DNA from: Candidula unifasciata
Lineage: Eukaryota > Mollusca > Gastropoda > Stylommatophora > Geomitridae
Reading direction: 5' to 3'
Length of the DNA stretch: 64,000 bases
Assembly (NCBI GenBank): GCA_905116865.2
Contig: CAJHNH020007601.1
Coordinates: 248,001 to 312,000 of the forward strand
Shown here: in pieces, positions 39,401 through 52,600 of the stretch
Numbering within the stretch: position 1 is the stretch's first letter
Layout: each line of letters opens with the position of its first letter
Position numbers and translations under genes: made by a program
Notes under the pieces: model-generated
Told to the model about the DNA's origin: nothing
The model's database searches: none
Seen by the model: the letters and a program-made list of their open reading frames with translations, nothing else

Positions 39401-42400
39401 ACAGGTCTTTTTTTCCCAACAAATGAAGCCCAGAATACAAACAGGGAATTCCAGACATGTTACCAGGTGACAGGAGGTAAGACTCCTCGTGGCTTTATTC
39501 ATATTGCATTCTATTTCTTCCAGAAGAAGAGTATGCTTTTAATATGGTTAGCTGATTTGTTTATTTATCTTTCTTTTTCAGAGTTGGCTGGAATGTATAG
39601 CTAAATGTATGCCAATGTCATGTGTAGGTTACATACAGTGTGACTATTCTTTGCTACCCATAAGAGCTCCACTAGCCACAGATGGTCAATTCAAAAGCAT
39701 TATCACTAATATATTGCTAGGTACATGAACAGATTCTTGTACAGAATAGAAGAATTTAGATAGTATGATAGAATCAAGAATGTGGTAGTCACAGAAGAAA
39801 TCTAACCATACCTCCACAACACAGATGTTAATGAAAATATGCTGATGCTGGCTGGTACACATTTTGAGGAAACCAACAATATGCTGATGCTGGCTGGTAC
39901 ACATTTTGAGGAAACCAACAATATGCTGATGCTGGCTGGTACACATTTTGAGGAAACCAACAATATGCTGATGCTGGCTGGTACACATTTTGAGGAAACC
40001 AATAATATGCTGATGCTGGCTGGTACACATTTTGAGGAAACTAACAATATGCTGATGCTGGCTGTTATACATTTTGAGGGAACCAACAATATGCTGATTT
40101 TGGCTGTTATACATTTTGAGGAAACCAAAAATATGCTGATGCTGGCTGGTACACATTTTGAGGAAACCAACAATTTGCTGATGCTGGCTGTTATACATTT
40201 TGAGGAAACCAACAATATGCTGATGCTGGCTGGTACACATTTTGAGGAAACCAACAATATGCTGATGCTGGCTGGTACACATTTTGAGGAAACCAACAAT
40301 TTGCTGATGCTGGCTGTTATACATTTTGAGGAAACCAACAATATGCTGATGCTGGCTGGTACACATTTTGAGGAAACCAACAATATGCTGATGCTGGATG
40401 GTACACATTTTGAGGAAACCAACAATATGCTGATGCTGGCTGTTTTACATTTTGAGGAAACCAACAAGATGCTGATGCTGGCTGGTACACATTTTGAGGA
40501 AACCAACAATATGCTGATGCTGGCTGTTATACATTTTGAGGAAACCAACAATATGCTGATGCTGGCTGGTACACATTTTGAGGAAACCAACAATATGCTG
40601 ATGCTGGTTGGTAATCAAATGGAAATCCTGCAAAATTGTTTTTGTTAGTAGGTGTGGCAGAATTAAACAAAGCAACTGTCAGGAAGCCAAACATACACGT
40701 GGGGTCTTCAGAGAGGTTACTGCATGGCTTGATACACATATTCTACTGTTTAAGAAGACAGTGGATACTGTTTGCGAATATACGGGGTGGAACTTAAATC
40801 ACTTGCTGCATTACAGAACAGAGGATGATGCATTTCTGTTGCTTAAAGTGGCAAATTAAGGATCACCAAAAAGACAGTGGGCATGTCGTCAAAACACCCT
40901 GGATCACCAAGATGTAAGCTAATGCAGGTCATGGGTTTTTGTTTCTTAAAGTCATTCTCAGATGGACACTGCCTCCTCAAGCTCAAGCAAGTGGATGCAT
41001 GTCTGAAAGTCTAAGGTGACTTATTCTGACAACCCCAGGCGTGTACTTCCTTCCTAACGGTAGCTTTGTTTAATTCTGCTAAATAAACTAATATATTTAT
41101 GTTTCTAATAAAGCAAACAAGGTGGGTTTAATCTGATCAAGCCTCATTTTATTACACAAAAGGCTGCGATAACCTGGAAATTGAGGATGCTGGAAATAGA
41201 CAGAGAAAATGACTGATCAAATCTGGTAAGAAATCTTATCACCCACACCCATAATGCAGGTAAATCGCATATCAACAATAAAGCATATTATCTATGAAGT
41301 GCCTGACCTTACAGTCCAATCATTTTATGCATCAGTTTTTTTTTCTCTTTTGATATTTAACTAACACAGTCAGCAAACAGATTAAAACTTTTAGCCTTAT
41401 ATTTACTTACTTTCAAAAACAGATATCAGAAAGAAAAAACATTCATGTGATTATACACATTTAGCTACTACAAGAAACCACTGGAGATAATATCTTACCA
41501 TTACTCAATCCAATAACGTCTGTCCGAAGCAAAGGAAGTTAAACAAACAAAAAAAAAAAACAATCATGCATCAGTCTTTTTTTAAATTAAGCAATAATCA
41601 TGCATGTTTTAAATATACATGCTAGAAATCAGCACAAGAGGCAGTGTTTCATGTATGTGAAGTTCAGAATGTAAATGTATAATTCTCATCTGTAAATAAA
41701 ATTTTAAAAAAGAAATTGTAATACTGCTTAATGTTAAAAATGTGTTAGTCATAATTTAAATGTAAATGACAATGCATCTATAGGCCATCCTAATCAAATC
41801 CGTTTTTAATGTGCAAGCATTTATAGGACAACAATCATCTGCCCTAAACACAAAGTGGTCACTGTCAGTATTCTCGACACTGTAACAAACTAACACATTA
41901 AAGAGAAACAAAAAACAAAGGGACTGGTACAGAAAGCTACCAGCCTGGTTAAATTTACTATGATTGTTGTAACATATCTTGTAATTATTTTTATGTTGCT
42001 GTTTGTATTCCTCATATGTATTCTGGGACCCCATTTTGGGAGGAAAAGAAAAGACCCTCTACCCCTAATTAAGGAATTTTTAATGAGATGGGTTGGGCCA
42101 AAAAGGCGCAACATTGCAGTCTAGCTGTAAACCACAACTCAATGTGCCAACCGCTCTTTTAAGGGCGAAAGAAGGTTTCTTTGTACTACCATACAAGGTT
42201 GCAGCCAATATTATTCTTGTTAACTATATTTATGGAATGTCTGGAAATTAATTAAACATGCACACATACAAAACACACATAAAGTCACAAGAAAATTAAT
42301 CTTTTGAAATACAGGTGAATGATGATTCAAAGACCAGAAAAATCATAACAATGTTAGTATCTTAAATTTTTTTAAAGTGCCTATTTCCCAAGAGAAGTGA

Positions 42401-45400
42401 TAGATAATGAATCTATAAATCCCTAAAAGCAAATTTGTGAAAAGTTTTAAATCCTATTAATCAAATTAAATATCTCATCAGTATGATGTGCAGGTGTTCA
42501 AAACATAAAATTTGGGTCTGGTCGACAATTTCTGGAAAAGTTCGTTTTTACACATCTTTGTATGTCTTCTGTCAGATTCAGTATTTATTTTTGTCTAAAA
42601 TATGTTATTTTAATGCAAAATTAATATTTTACTGAGCTAACCCTAGCTGTGAAATTATTTGTTTACCGAAAATTGTTAAGATATTAGCGATGTTTCGCCC
42701 TTGGCAACTCTATATGCACAAGGAGATAGCTCTATGTATTATATAACGTTGAAACCGGAATTATGTCCCCTACACTATTCAGCGGGAATCGCGAGTGTGG
42801 AATTTTACATTATCCATTGACCGCCGATTCATTGACCCCTATAACTGTATGGGAACTTCCATATATGGGTGTAAACACATTCTTCTTCACGATGGGCGAT
42901 TCCCGCTGGCTGAAACTGATCACGTGGGTGTCCGATTCTCAAAGATGGCCGCTGTGCTTGATTGTTTACTCAGAAATGGCATGACAGCTGTGAATCGAAA
43001 AATGCCTTGTTCCAAGAAATTTAAGCCCCACTTAGCCGATCAACGTAAGAAATCTTGAAGTCTACAATTGGCAAATGCTCCTAAGCAAAAGAAAAGTCAA
43101 CCAGAGCGTCGTTATCGTTACAGAAAATTTGGAATGTGAGGCATCTGACAGTGTTGATGTTCCTAGCATAGCCGGGCTTTTGGCAATCAGTGATTCTGTA
43201 CCATCGTGTTCTAGTTATAGTTCTCAAAGTTGTAGAAGTGACACTATTCTTGCAGAAAAAACCCAAAGCCAGTTTGAGAGAGATATGTATGAATATATGA
43301 CCACCTCTGTTTCTGTTAATAATAGTGGACATAAAAAAACTGGAGAACAGAGGAGTAGTTGGCGTTTGTGAAATTGACCAAATAATCAAAACGCTGTGTT
43401 GTCCATTATGTAAAAATAGTGGTCTTATTTTGAAAACTGACATCAAGAAAACTCAAGGATTAGCTGTGCATGCAGAAGTTTACTGCTCTTGTGAAGAAGT
43501 AGTTAATTGGAGGTACCTAGCTTCAAGAAGTAATGATGGTGATAGATCTTTTGTAATCAACAACCAGTTTGTTTATTCTGCATTAGTTTGTGGAATGGGT
43601 GCCACAATGTTCAATAATTTTTGTGAAAATAGTAACCTGCAAGGTCTTCATCACAAAACATTTCACAAAAAAGCAAGTAAATTGTATTCAAAGTTAGACG
43701 ATATGGAGGACATGGTTTTCTCTCAAACAGTGAAGTATGTTCGGCATGTCCATGCACAGCAGTCAGGCATCATTCTACATGACAATGATGTGATGGATAT
43801 TGCTGTCAGTTTTGATGGCACTTGGCTGACGAGAGGCCACACATCCTACATTGGAGTTGGCTGTGCAGTGAATGTCCCTACTGGACTTTGCATAGATGTA
43901 CATGTTATGTCCACATTTTGTCAGGTGTGTGAAACCACTGGTAAGAAAGTTTCCAAATCTAAACCAGCTGAATCTGAAGCAGGGAAGGAAGACCATCTTC
44001 CAAACTGTGATAATAATTTTACAAAATCCGCTGGAATGATGGAGGTGGAGGCTGCACGAGTGTTGTGGCAGCGGTCTGTGGCTCGTCATAAGCATTGTTA
44101 TACATCAATGCTTTCTGATGGTGATGCCAAAACATTTGTGGAGCTTACTAAGATCTGGTAATCCTAGTTTCAGCTTCATAGCAAACGGGTCACCCCACAG
44201 ATGCTCAGCTCCTGTGATAACGAAAAACAAACGCAGCTCACAGTGTCACGCCATGCACTCAACTCAGAAGCTGGGCGACAAAACTACATCCTTCCAGTCT
44301 ACAAATGGAGCAAAAATGCAACGGCCACCGTCTGGCAAAAAAAACAAAAAACATTTGCCACATCTTTTAAAAAAAAAAAAAAAAAAAAAAAAGGTGGCCG
44401 TGCCTAGCGTCCATTTTGACCGGAAGAATTATATGAGGGTTAATAAATGGTCACCCCAGCAGTACCCTCATTATTAGCTGGGGAAGGGACTTAGGACATT
44501 ACATCCACCAGCAGGCGTCGCCCCTACAACGACCTGCCTGCCATCGTTAACGACTGTTCACCCAAAAGCCATGCAGTTCTTTGGCACGAAGGAGACACCT
44601 TGAACTTGGGTTTCGTACTGCTGACTCCCTACTAAGATGTTATTTTATGTTTTGTTATCACAATTAATGTCACTGCACATTGGGCCTACCCATGCGTGCT
44701 CAGTTCTCCGAAGCAGCAGCCACTCCAAATTACTTCCATTAATTGTCCCCACGATAAGCTGGTTATATTGTCTCCTTTCTCGGCCTCGAAGACGGCAAAG
44801 ACGTGCATCACCATGCTTAACTCCCATGTCACGCAATCGTGTTAGTGTCAGGGATTCCTCATTCTCCACTAGCCCAGTTCGTACAGCGTTGACTATATCT
44901 GCTCTGTCCATACTTGTTCCCGCAATCATTAGCGCAGTGCTTGCCAGTTGGTCTGCTCGCTGATTTCCCTTCACGCCCGCATGACCCGGTGTGTAGATGC
45001 AGGTTACGGAGGTTAAGTGCGATTTCCAAATGCTTTCTATCCATTCAGAGCGCATACTGCCTGTTGCTATCTTCTGAAGCATATTCATTGAGTCTGAGAC
45101 AATTACTACCTGTGTGGCGGTTTGCTCGGATACCCATGCTAAAGCTCTAGAAGCAGCGGCTATTTCCACTGTCATGCTTGACGTGGTTGTCTGGTAAGCG
45201 CCGCTGTCCTCATGTATTGTTTTCCCCTTTCTTTGCGCTGTGTATGCCCATGCTGACCTTGATCCACGCTTCATGGATCCATCTGTGTAGATGATGGTAT
45301 CTTCTGGGTCTGAATGCTGATCTATCAGTTCCTTTACTTCTGTGTCTACGGCCGCAGGAATTTGATTCCTCCAGTACCTTCCGAGTGTGATGACAACCTT

Positions 45401-46654
45401 AGAGATGCCATGCATGTCTACTGGTGTATTCGTCCATTCTTTTCCGTGGCTGATCATGTCTAGGTCACATACCTGCTGGATTAAATCCTCAGCCTTTGCC
45501 ATCCAAGAGCGGCCTCTTTTGAGACGTGTTCCTTTTGTGTCGTGAATAGCTTTGTGTAATGGGTGGTTAACGTCTGCCGATACCCTCATGTAAGCCTTGA
45601 CCTGTGCCACTTTGTATCTGCTTGTCATAGTCGGCAGACCCAGTATATAACGCATGGCGTTGCAGGAGGTGTCTTTTGTGCAGCCGAGTATGGGTCTCAT
45701 GGCCTCATTCTGTACTCGGTCCAGTCTTTCTAGCTGGGTTTTGCTGACAGCGAGAAGGCCAAGACCATAGTCAATGACGCTAAGCACAAGCCCTTGATAG
45801 AGAAGGAAAAGTAGACGTTCAATTTCAGCTGCTGCTAGCACCTTGAGTGCTGTCAAACCTTTCCTGGCTCTAAGTATGACGTTGTCTACGTGGCATTTGT
45901 ATGACAAGCATCTGTCAAATGTCATGCCCAGGTATTTCATGGTGTCCATTCTCTCGATGTCCACACCACAGATGTTTACGACTGGCGTTGGTGTACTCAC
46001 GATGTGGGTATTCAGAGAGAACTATGTTAAGGAGGCCTTGGGCGGGTTTACCTGAGCTCTTGATTCCTGGCACCACTCACTAAGTCTGTCTAGTTCGTGT
46101 TGTAGTGTGGTTGTAATTTCCTGCCTGTTTTTACCTCGACGGTAAACAAAGATATCATCTGCATATGACATTGTTCTGCCTAGGCCTACGCTTTGTGCAC
46201 TCGTGACTCCTGCTGTGTACACATTGAGGAGCACAGGCGACAATGGTGATCCCTGGGGCAGACCCATTAGGACGCGTTGAGGTTCGGATGCCCATTCACC
46301 ACATCGAAGCGACACTGTTCTTTCAAATAGCGCTGCTGCGATCCAGTTGACCAAATTTGTTTCTATCTGCATATCCAACAGCAGTCTGATGAGCATGTTG
46401 TATGGGACGCTGCTGTGCACACCTTCTAAGTCAATAGCGGCTGCAGCCATTTCTATTCCCTCCTGGAAACCCTCATATGTGTCGTAGTCAAATACTGCAG
46501 CATTGCACCATGTATCTCTTCCTGGTCGGTAACCACCTAGTGTAGCGGGGAATAGGCCACCCGACTCCAATATTTGGGTTAACGTTCTGGCAACAATTTT
46601 TTCCATGAGTTTTCCTACAGTGTTCTGGAGTGTGATGCTTACTAAGATAAAACC

Positions 46655-46687
<33 letters not shown>

Positions 46688-49600
46688 TTCACATAGACAA
46701 AGAAGAGTGCATCAACCATGTCAGTAAACGCCTTGGAACGGCACTCCGTAATGTTGTTGCTGACTGCCGAAAGAAAGGCGTGACATGTTGGTGGACGTGG
46801 TAAAGGTCAGCTTACACAAAATGTCAATTTACTACAACAGAGCGATAAGAAACAACACAAGTGTAGAGTCCATGAGGAACAGTGTTATGGCTTCACGTCA
46901 TCACTGTTTTTCAACAGACGAAACTCCACGCCATGAAATGTGCCCAAGTGGAGTGCACCAGTGCCCGGCTCCTCATTATAAGATGTTAAACACATGGCTC
47001 AACCATGACAAGCTACAGAAGTATCTTTTGCCAATTTATGAAAGACTGTCTGAGCCTAAACTACTTAGTAGATGTGTTTCAGGAAAATCTCAGAATTCAA
47101 ATGAGTGTTTACACAGCCTGATCTAGGCTCACTGTTATCGCGGAGTGAACAGCCAACCCTACACTGTGGACTAGTCGTGACGACCTTCCTGTGTGACTAG
47201 TGATGTAGGAGGCACACCGGTACATTGCCTGAAGATTACGGGAGTACCAGGATGGTGTGTGGGCTTATTCGGCCAGCCTGATCAGGGGGTTCGGTCCGAA
47301 CCTACATCTTTGCATGTACCTGAACAGAGTTCAGTGGTACATGGATGGAATCATAAAAATCTTAGGTCCACAGGGACATCTACTGATTCTTTATGAGATT
47401 CCTATTTGAGATAGTGTTGTAAAGTGGTCAGAGATTCCTCTATATTCACATGAATTATCATTATTGTATATATTTCATCTGTCTCTGAAAGATTGGTTTT
47501 AGTCAACCATTTGTTTAAGAGCAGATGTCTTGAGCTGTCACCCCATGTCTGGTGATTCAAAGACTGAAGGTGGTGAGCAGGCTGAGAATGGTGAGTCCAT
47601 GGATGTGTAGGTTGGTTGGTCACTGTTCATTCGCGTAGTATGCTCTTCCTTTGGGGGGGGGGGGGGGGGGTACTGTCGCCGAGTGAACAGCCAACCCTAC
47701 ACTATGGACTAGTCGTGACGCTGACATACCTAGTGGGCACGTCACATTTCAAATTTAAACCCGTCCGGGGGGAGGGGGGGGAGGGGGGTATATAGTCCCT
47801 TATATTGATATACCTCTATCTGGTGAAATAAACATTTCTAGACCCTCTAGTTGTTTTGAGAAGTCTACATTTTCAAACTTACAACTGTGGGATGAATATT
47901 ACTTGAGTATAATTCAGAAATTCCTGTAAGTCTTTTTACTCCTTGGGCACGAATACAAGGACTTCTTTTCTAGAGACGCCAAGCTCAGTCTGAGCGGGCA
48001 TTCTTTTGCCAAACTTCTGAGGTGTCGGAAGACTTTGTAATTCGCTCAGTAACTTTGGCGCTTTCAAAGTACCAGTTTAATCCTTGAAGGATTCCTAAGC
48101 TTGGGATGAAATCTCCTTAGAAGTCAGTCAGACGAATCACAGTCCAACCAGCAATCACCAACCCATACCATTCCTATCACCAAACCTACCCAAAACTCTA
48201 CCTATTGTTGGCATACCTTCAACATGGCAGGAGTTTGTGTGTGAGTTCCAGTGGCTGAGTGACAGTCTTGCAGGCGAACTGTGTCATCAATCCAAGGAAT
48301 CCTTCTTCAGGAGCTTGTGTGTGAGTTCCAGTGGCTGAGAGACAGTATTGCAGGCCACCCGTGTCATCAATCCAAGGAAGTCTTCTTCAGGAGCTGTGTT
48401 GGGCTCCAGTGTAGTTCCTTTGTCCTCATATGTGAGACGATCAGTGGGTGCCAGATCAACCAGAGAGAAAAGTAATCTATTGAGTCAGCCGGTTCAAGTC
48501 ACCATGGACTGAGGGGAGCAGAGACCTACCAGTTTGGTTAAGTACATCTAGGATGACCTACATGCTCTCTGTCCATGGCTACCTTTAGTTCACAGTGATG
48601 AATTATGTACTTGTTTGAGAACTGACTCTAGCTGTTTCAACATCATTGCTGTGACGTTAAGTCATGAACTCCTTTCACTGGAAACCATCTTGATTGTCTT
48701 TATATTTAAATATATATGTATATATTTAAAATATTACATGCATTCTCATAAATTTTCATGGCTGACTTGGGTGTCCCTGTTTCACCATTCTAACTGTCTA
48801 GTTTTATGTTTGTGTGATTAATAGGTGTAATCTGTGTTAACATGGCTATGATAGTATACTATCATAACCTGGGGGCTAGCTTTTTATAGTAGTGGGGGTG
48901 TCCAGCCAAGTGTGCCTAGGAATATTAGATATTTTGTAGTGCTAGAGCATGAGTTGCCCTACTCCTGAAATAAGTTGGGCATATATTGGCCACGTGATCT
49001 CCCTTAGACCAATACGAGCCAATGCCTCAACATTATTATTTCAGAGTGCTGTTGGTTCTTAAGGAGAAATCCTTAAATCAGGCACACGACACGAGCGGTA
49101 TATGACAACTGTACTAAAGACAAGTTTGCCTCACGCAAGTGCATTCAGTTTGCAGTAGTAACTGCAGCAAGGGTGTGCAACTTTGGTGCTATTGCTTCTC
49201 AAGACACTGCCCAGTTTGTTTGATTTTCTACAGGCCTGCATACGAAGAGACTAGGAGCATCTAGGATGCAGAAAAGAGTTAGAAATAGCTTGAAGTATAA
49301 GAAGGACAAGCAAACTAAGAGACGCGACACTGTACGAGCTGCCAAACTGAAGAGGCAAGATGAACTACATGCCCTAGAAAGAGGTCCTGCATATGCAGCA
49401 GGATTGTTCTAATAATCCTGTTATATCATAAACTGTTTTTTTCTGTGTGAAATAACATGTTAAATCATGGCAATAATTTTGTTAGTATAATAAATCATGC
49501 AAAATTTCCCTTTTCCTCCGTTTTCTCATTCTGACAGTTTTTCAGCTTACGATATAATTTTCTCAAAAACTGCTAGTCTGATTATAATGAAACTTTGTAC

Positions 49601-52600
49601 ACTTATTTAACATTGTATTATGTATGCAATAAAAAGAGCGTTTGTAAAACTAAGGTTTAGTTTTTGTGCAGCAGTCGGAAAGCCACAGAAATTGTCTAAA
49701 AATATATGCTACATTTTTTTTATTAAGTAGAAAAGAAATGATAAATGATCTCATTAAAAACCTTCTGTAATTGTGTAAAGGGGCTATGAATGTATAAATA
49801 TACACAAAAAAATGAGCCTATACATAGAAAAAATTGTGGTTTTAGACATTTCGCGAGAAATCCAACATGGCCGTTGTTTATCTTGGTTTCCATAGCAACC
49901 ATTGAGTGCACAGTCAGTTTGACAGTATTTTTTTTATCTGAGGTCTTCAATAAACAATCCTTTACCATACCAGAACATAGAAATTAATAGTATACAATTT
50001 AGTTTCAAAAGGGGGAGCTTCGCCTTAACATAGATGACATTCCATCATCTTATATTTGTTACCTACACATTTTTTACATAATAATCTGCTGTATCTCGTC
50101 AGGTAACAATTATATAAATGAAGCAAATAAGGTAATCCTTTATAACTGAAGTACAATTTCAACAATGATCAAACACAACATGACTGCCAGGCAATAAATT
50201 GTTTGTGTCTTCTTTGTTCAAATTTACAACGGGGAAACATTGCTTTGATAATAATCTGCATCAGCAACAGGCTGCAACCAAGTGCACTGTCAGTTCTAAT
50301 AGTCAAAGCATACTAATCCCACAATCCTTCATAGTGTGAATAGTATTACACAATAAGGCAAAAAAAAAAGAAACCTGACTCACAGAACTATATTATGTTA
50401 AGAAAATCAGTTCTCAGACTGATTGTTAAAGCAAGTACTTTCCCTTCCCCATCTTACTTACTGCCTATACTAGAGACAAATTAGCTTTTATAGAGTTAGA
50501 ACTCTCTAGAAATCGTGTAATATTTATAGTCAGAAGTATGACTTATATAAAGTTAGTTACATGTCCTTTACAGGACACTGCAGAACCAACTCCAGCATTT
50601 TTTGGCTGTTGTGGTTGTCCTTGGCAAATTTTATGTTCAGTAGTTTGCCACTGCTTCTAAACGCACAGCTCTCTGTACCACTGTCGAAACCAACCTAAGA
50701 CAAACCTTCCTCAGCTGGGATCGAACTCAGCACCCCGACATTACGAAGCACCTTCGCAATGCCTAATCCACAGACACTGACGACTGTTATATATTTCTGC
50801 ATAAGTTACATGATAACTGTCTTAGTCTAAGAAGTCTCACCCTTTTATAAAATTCAAAAAACAACATTGTACCTTTTTCAGTTGGTGGGCTCAAAAGACT
50901 GTCATTAGCTGCTAAAAGAAATTTCAACAAGACCTCCCAGGTATCTCTTGTAAGGATAGCTGACTCCTTAGCCACAGATTCTATTGCACGTAGCACTCGA
51001 TGACATAATACAGCTTGCTTATTGACTAAATCTGAAGCTGAAAAGAACAATACTGCAAAGTCATACTTGTGATAAAAGTATGGATAAAATGTATTCTTAT
51101 ACATTACATAATCAGTAAGAGACAAATAATTTAAATAACTCACATTATATTTTTGTCAGTCTTGTCACCATGTCATCAATAGAGTGCTAATTTGCCTATA
51201 CAAATATGGGTCTGCACACCAAATACCCCATGAACAAGGGTTTACGAAAGGTTTATTCACTGTTTTATATTGCAATTTTATATTACATTTCAGCCTCACA
51301 GTACAGAAAGTGTCTCTGTATAAATATACCAAACAAGAACCATTCATAAATATTGTGAGTATATGATGAATTTTATGAAATAAAAACATTTAAAGGATCT
51401 TTATTTATGAGAGCAAGCAAGACATATATTGTTACATTCTTCAATTTGAATTTCTTACTTGAATCTGGTCTTGGTGTGAACAGATTCAGCAAATGATGCA
51501 ATATGATTTGAGCAAATGGATTCGGATCCTCAATGATTGGGCGAGGTACACAGGATTTTGGACTCAGAAGAGCTGATAGCCATTCCACATAAACCTTAAC
51601 ACAGTTGTTGATAGTCTCATGTTCAGTGAGTGGTAGGCCTAGCCCAAAACACAGAACCTGAAAAATAAAGTACACTTCCGTTAAATACATCTAAAAGATT
51701 ACAAGAATTATAACCTTGAAGAATGTACAAAGCAAATTCTTACATGAAACATCTAAATATTAAAACGTAAGTACGGCCTGTGGTGTAGTTGTCTGATACT
51801 GTAGCCTGAAAGCTTCCCTAGGTACTGGTGGGAAACAGTGGTATGGTCTCAGTCTCTTCTAATGTTGCTAGAGTCTGCAAAAGCATCACTTTTAAGCTAG
51901 TATTGAAGATGGGCAGATGCAATGTGATTGTGAGGTAATTCCTGAACAAATGAATGAACAAACTTTATTTGCAAAGGGTTACAAATTGGACACGCAGGCC
52001 CATCTTACATTCAGCACTTCTAACACCCACCTTTCACACAGCAGTTGTATAATATCAATAAAGCATGTTATGATCATATAATAATATGCATATTATGAAT
52101 ACCAAGAAAAAACACAAAAACAGCTATTTTTCACCTCACAAACAGGTAAGAGTGATTTAAATGGTCGGGTATTTAGTGAGTATTCAGTTACCTCAGTTAG
52201 GGAACTGCTAAACCATTCCTATTTCTTGTATGTTTGTATCACATGTTTTTCAGTGTATGTTTTCATATTTATAAAATAAGACTTGAATAATGAAATTATA
52301 ATTTTTCAATCATCAACCAAAACTTGAGCCGGGGCTATGGGAAAATGATGCCCACATGTGCAGCCATGTGGTTGCGTTTTTGATAGCCCATCATGTGCTC
52401 ACTAAATGTTTTCACCTACACAGGGGATTGATAGCCCCGGAAGAAGAATCATGGGTGTATAGATTTCACTGTCACTGGAAAGATAATATTCAGGACAGCA
52501 TGCAAACATAAAATGTTTTCGGTGTTCAGCACATAACCTGTGCCACGTGTCATGTCAAAACAATGTCAGCCAGTTTGGAAGTCTGTGCGAAGACGGACAA

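Larger units (their letters stand above)
43075..49412 (+). pseudogene. Mutator-like transposase, split into three parts by two insertions
   Basis: Plus strand. N part 43075-44154: Ser-rich start, CPLCKNSG and YCSCEE zinc-type motifs, then [20 protein letters not shown] and [10 protein letters not shown], with the two catalytic-type Asp residues of the DDE fold. Middle 46637-47135: [51 protein letters not shown] part 49113-49412: [40 protein letters not shown]. The order and a sum of about 610 codons fit the Mutator-like family widespread in invertebrates. Inactivated by the inserts, a frameshift near 43340, others in the middle part, and a 29-bp G run. Terminal repeats were not found. Confidence 0.85.

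Noticed and set aside
39836..40610. CRISPR array
   Set aside because: Head-to-tail 42-bp repeats with no unique spacers, in a eukaryotic intron.
39686..40675. Long open frames on both strands, up to 269 codons
   Set aside because: All are translations of the 42-bp minisatellite, whose period is a multiple of three. No domain, no start context and several frames are open at once.
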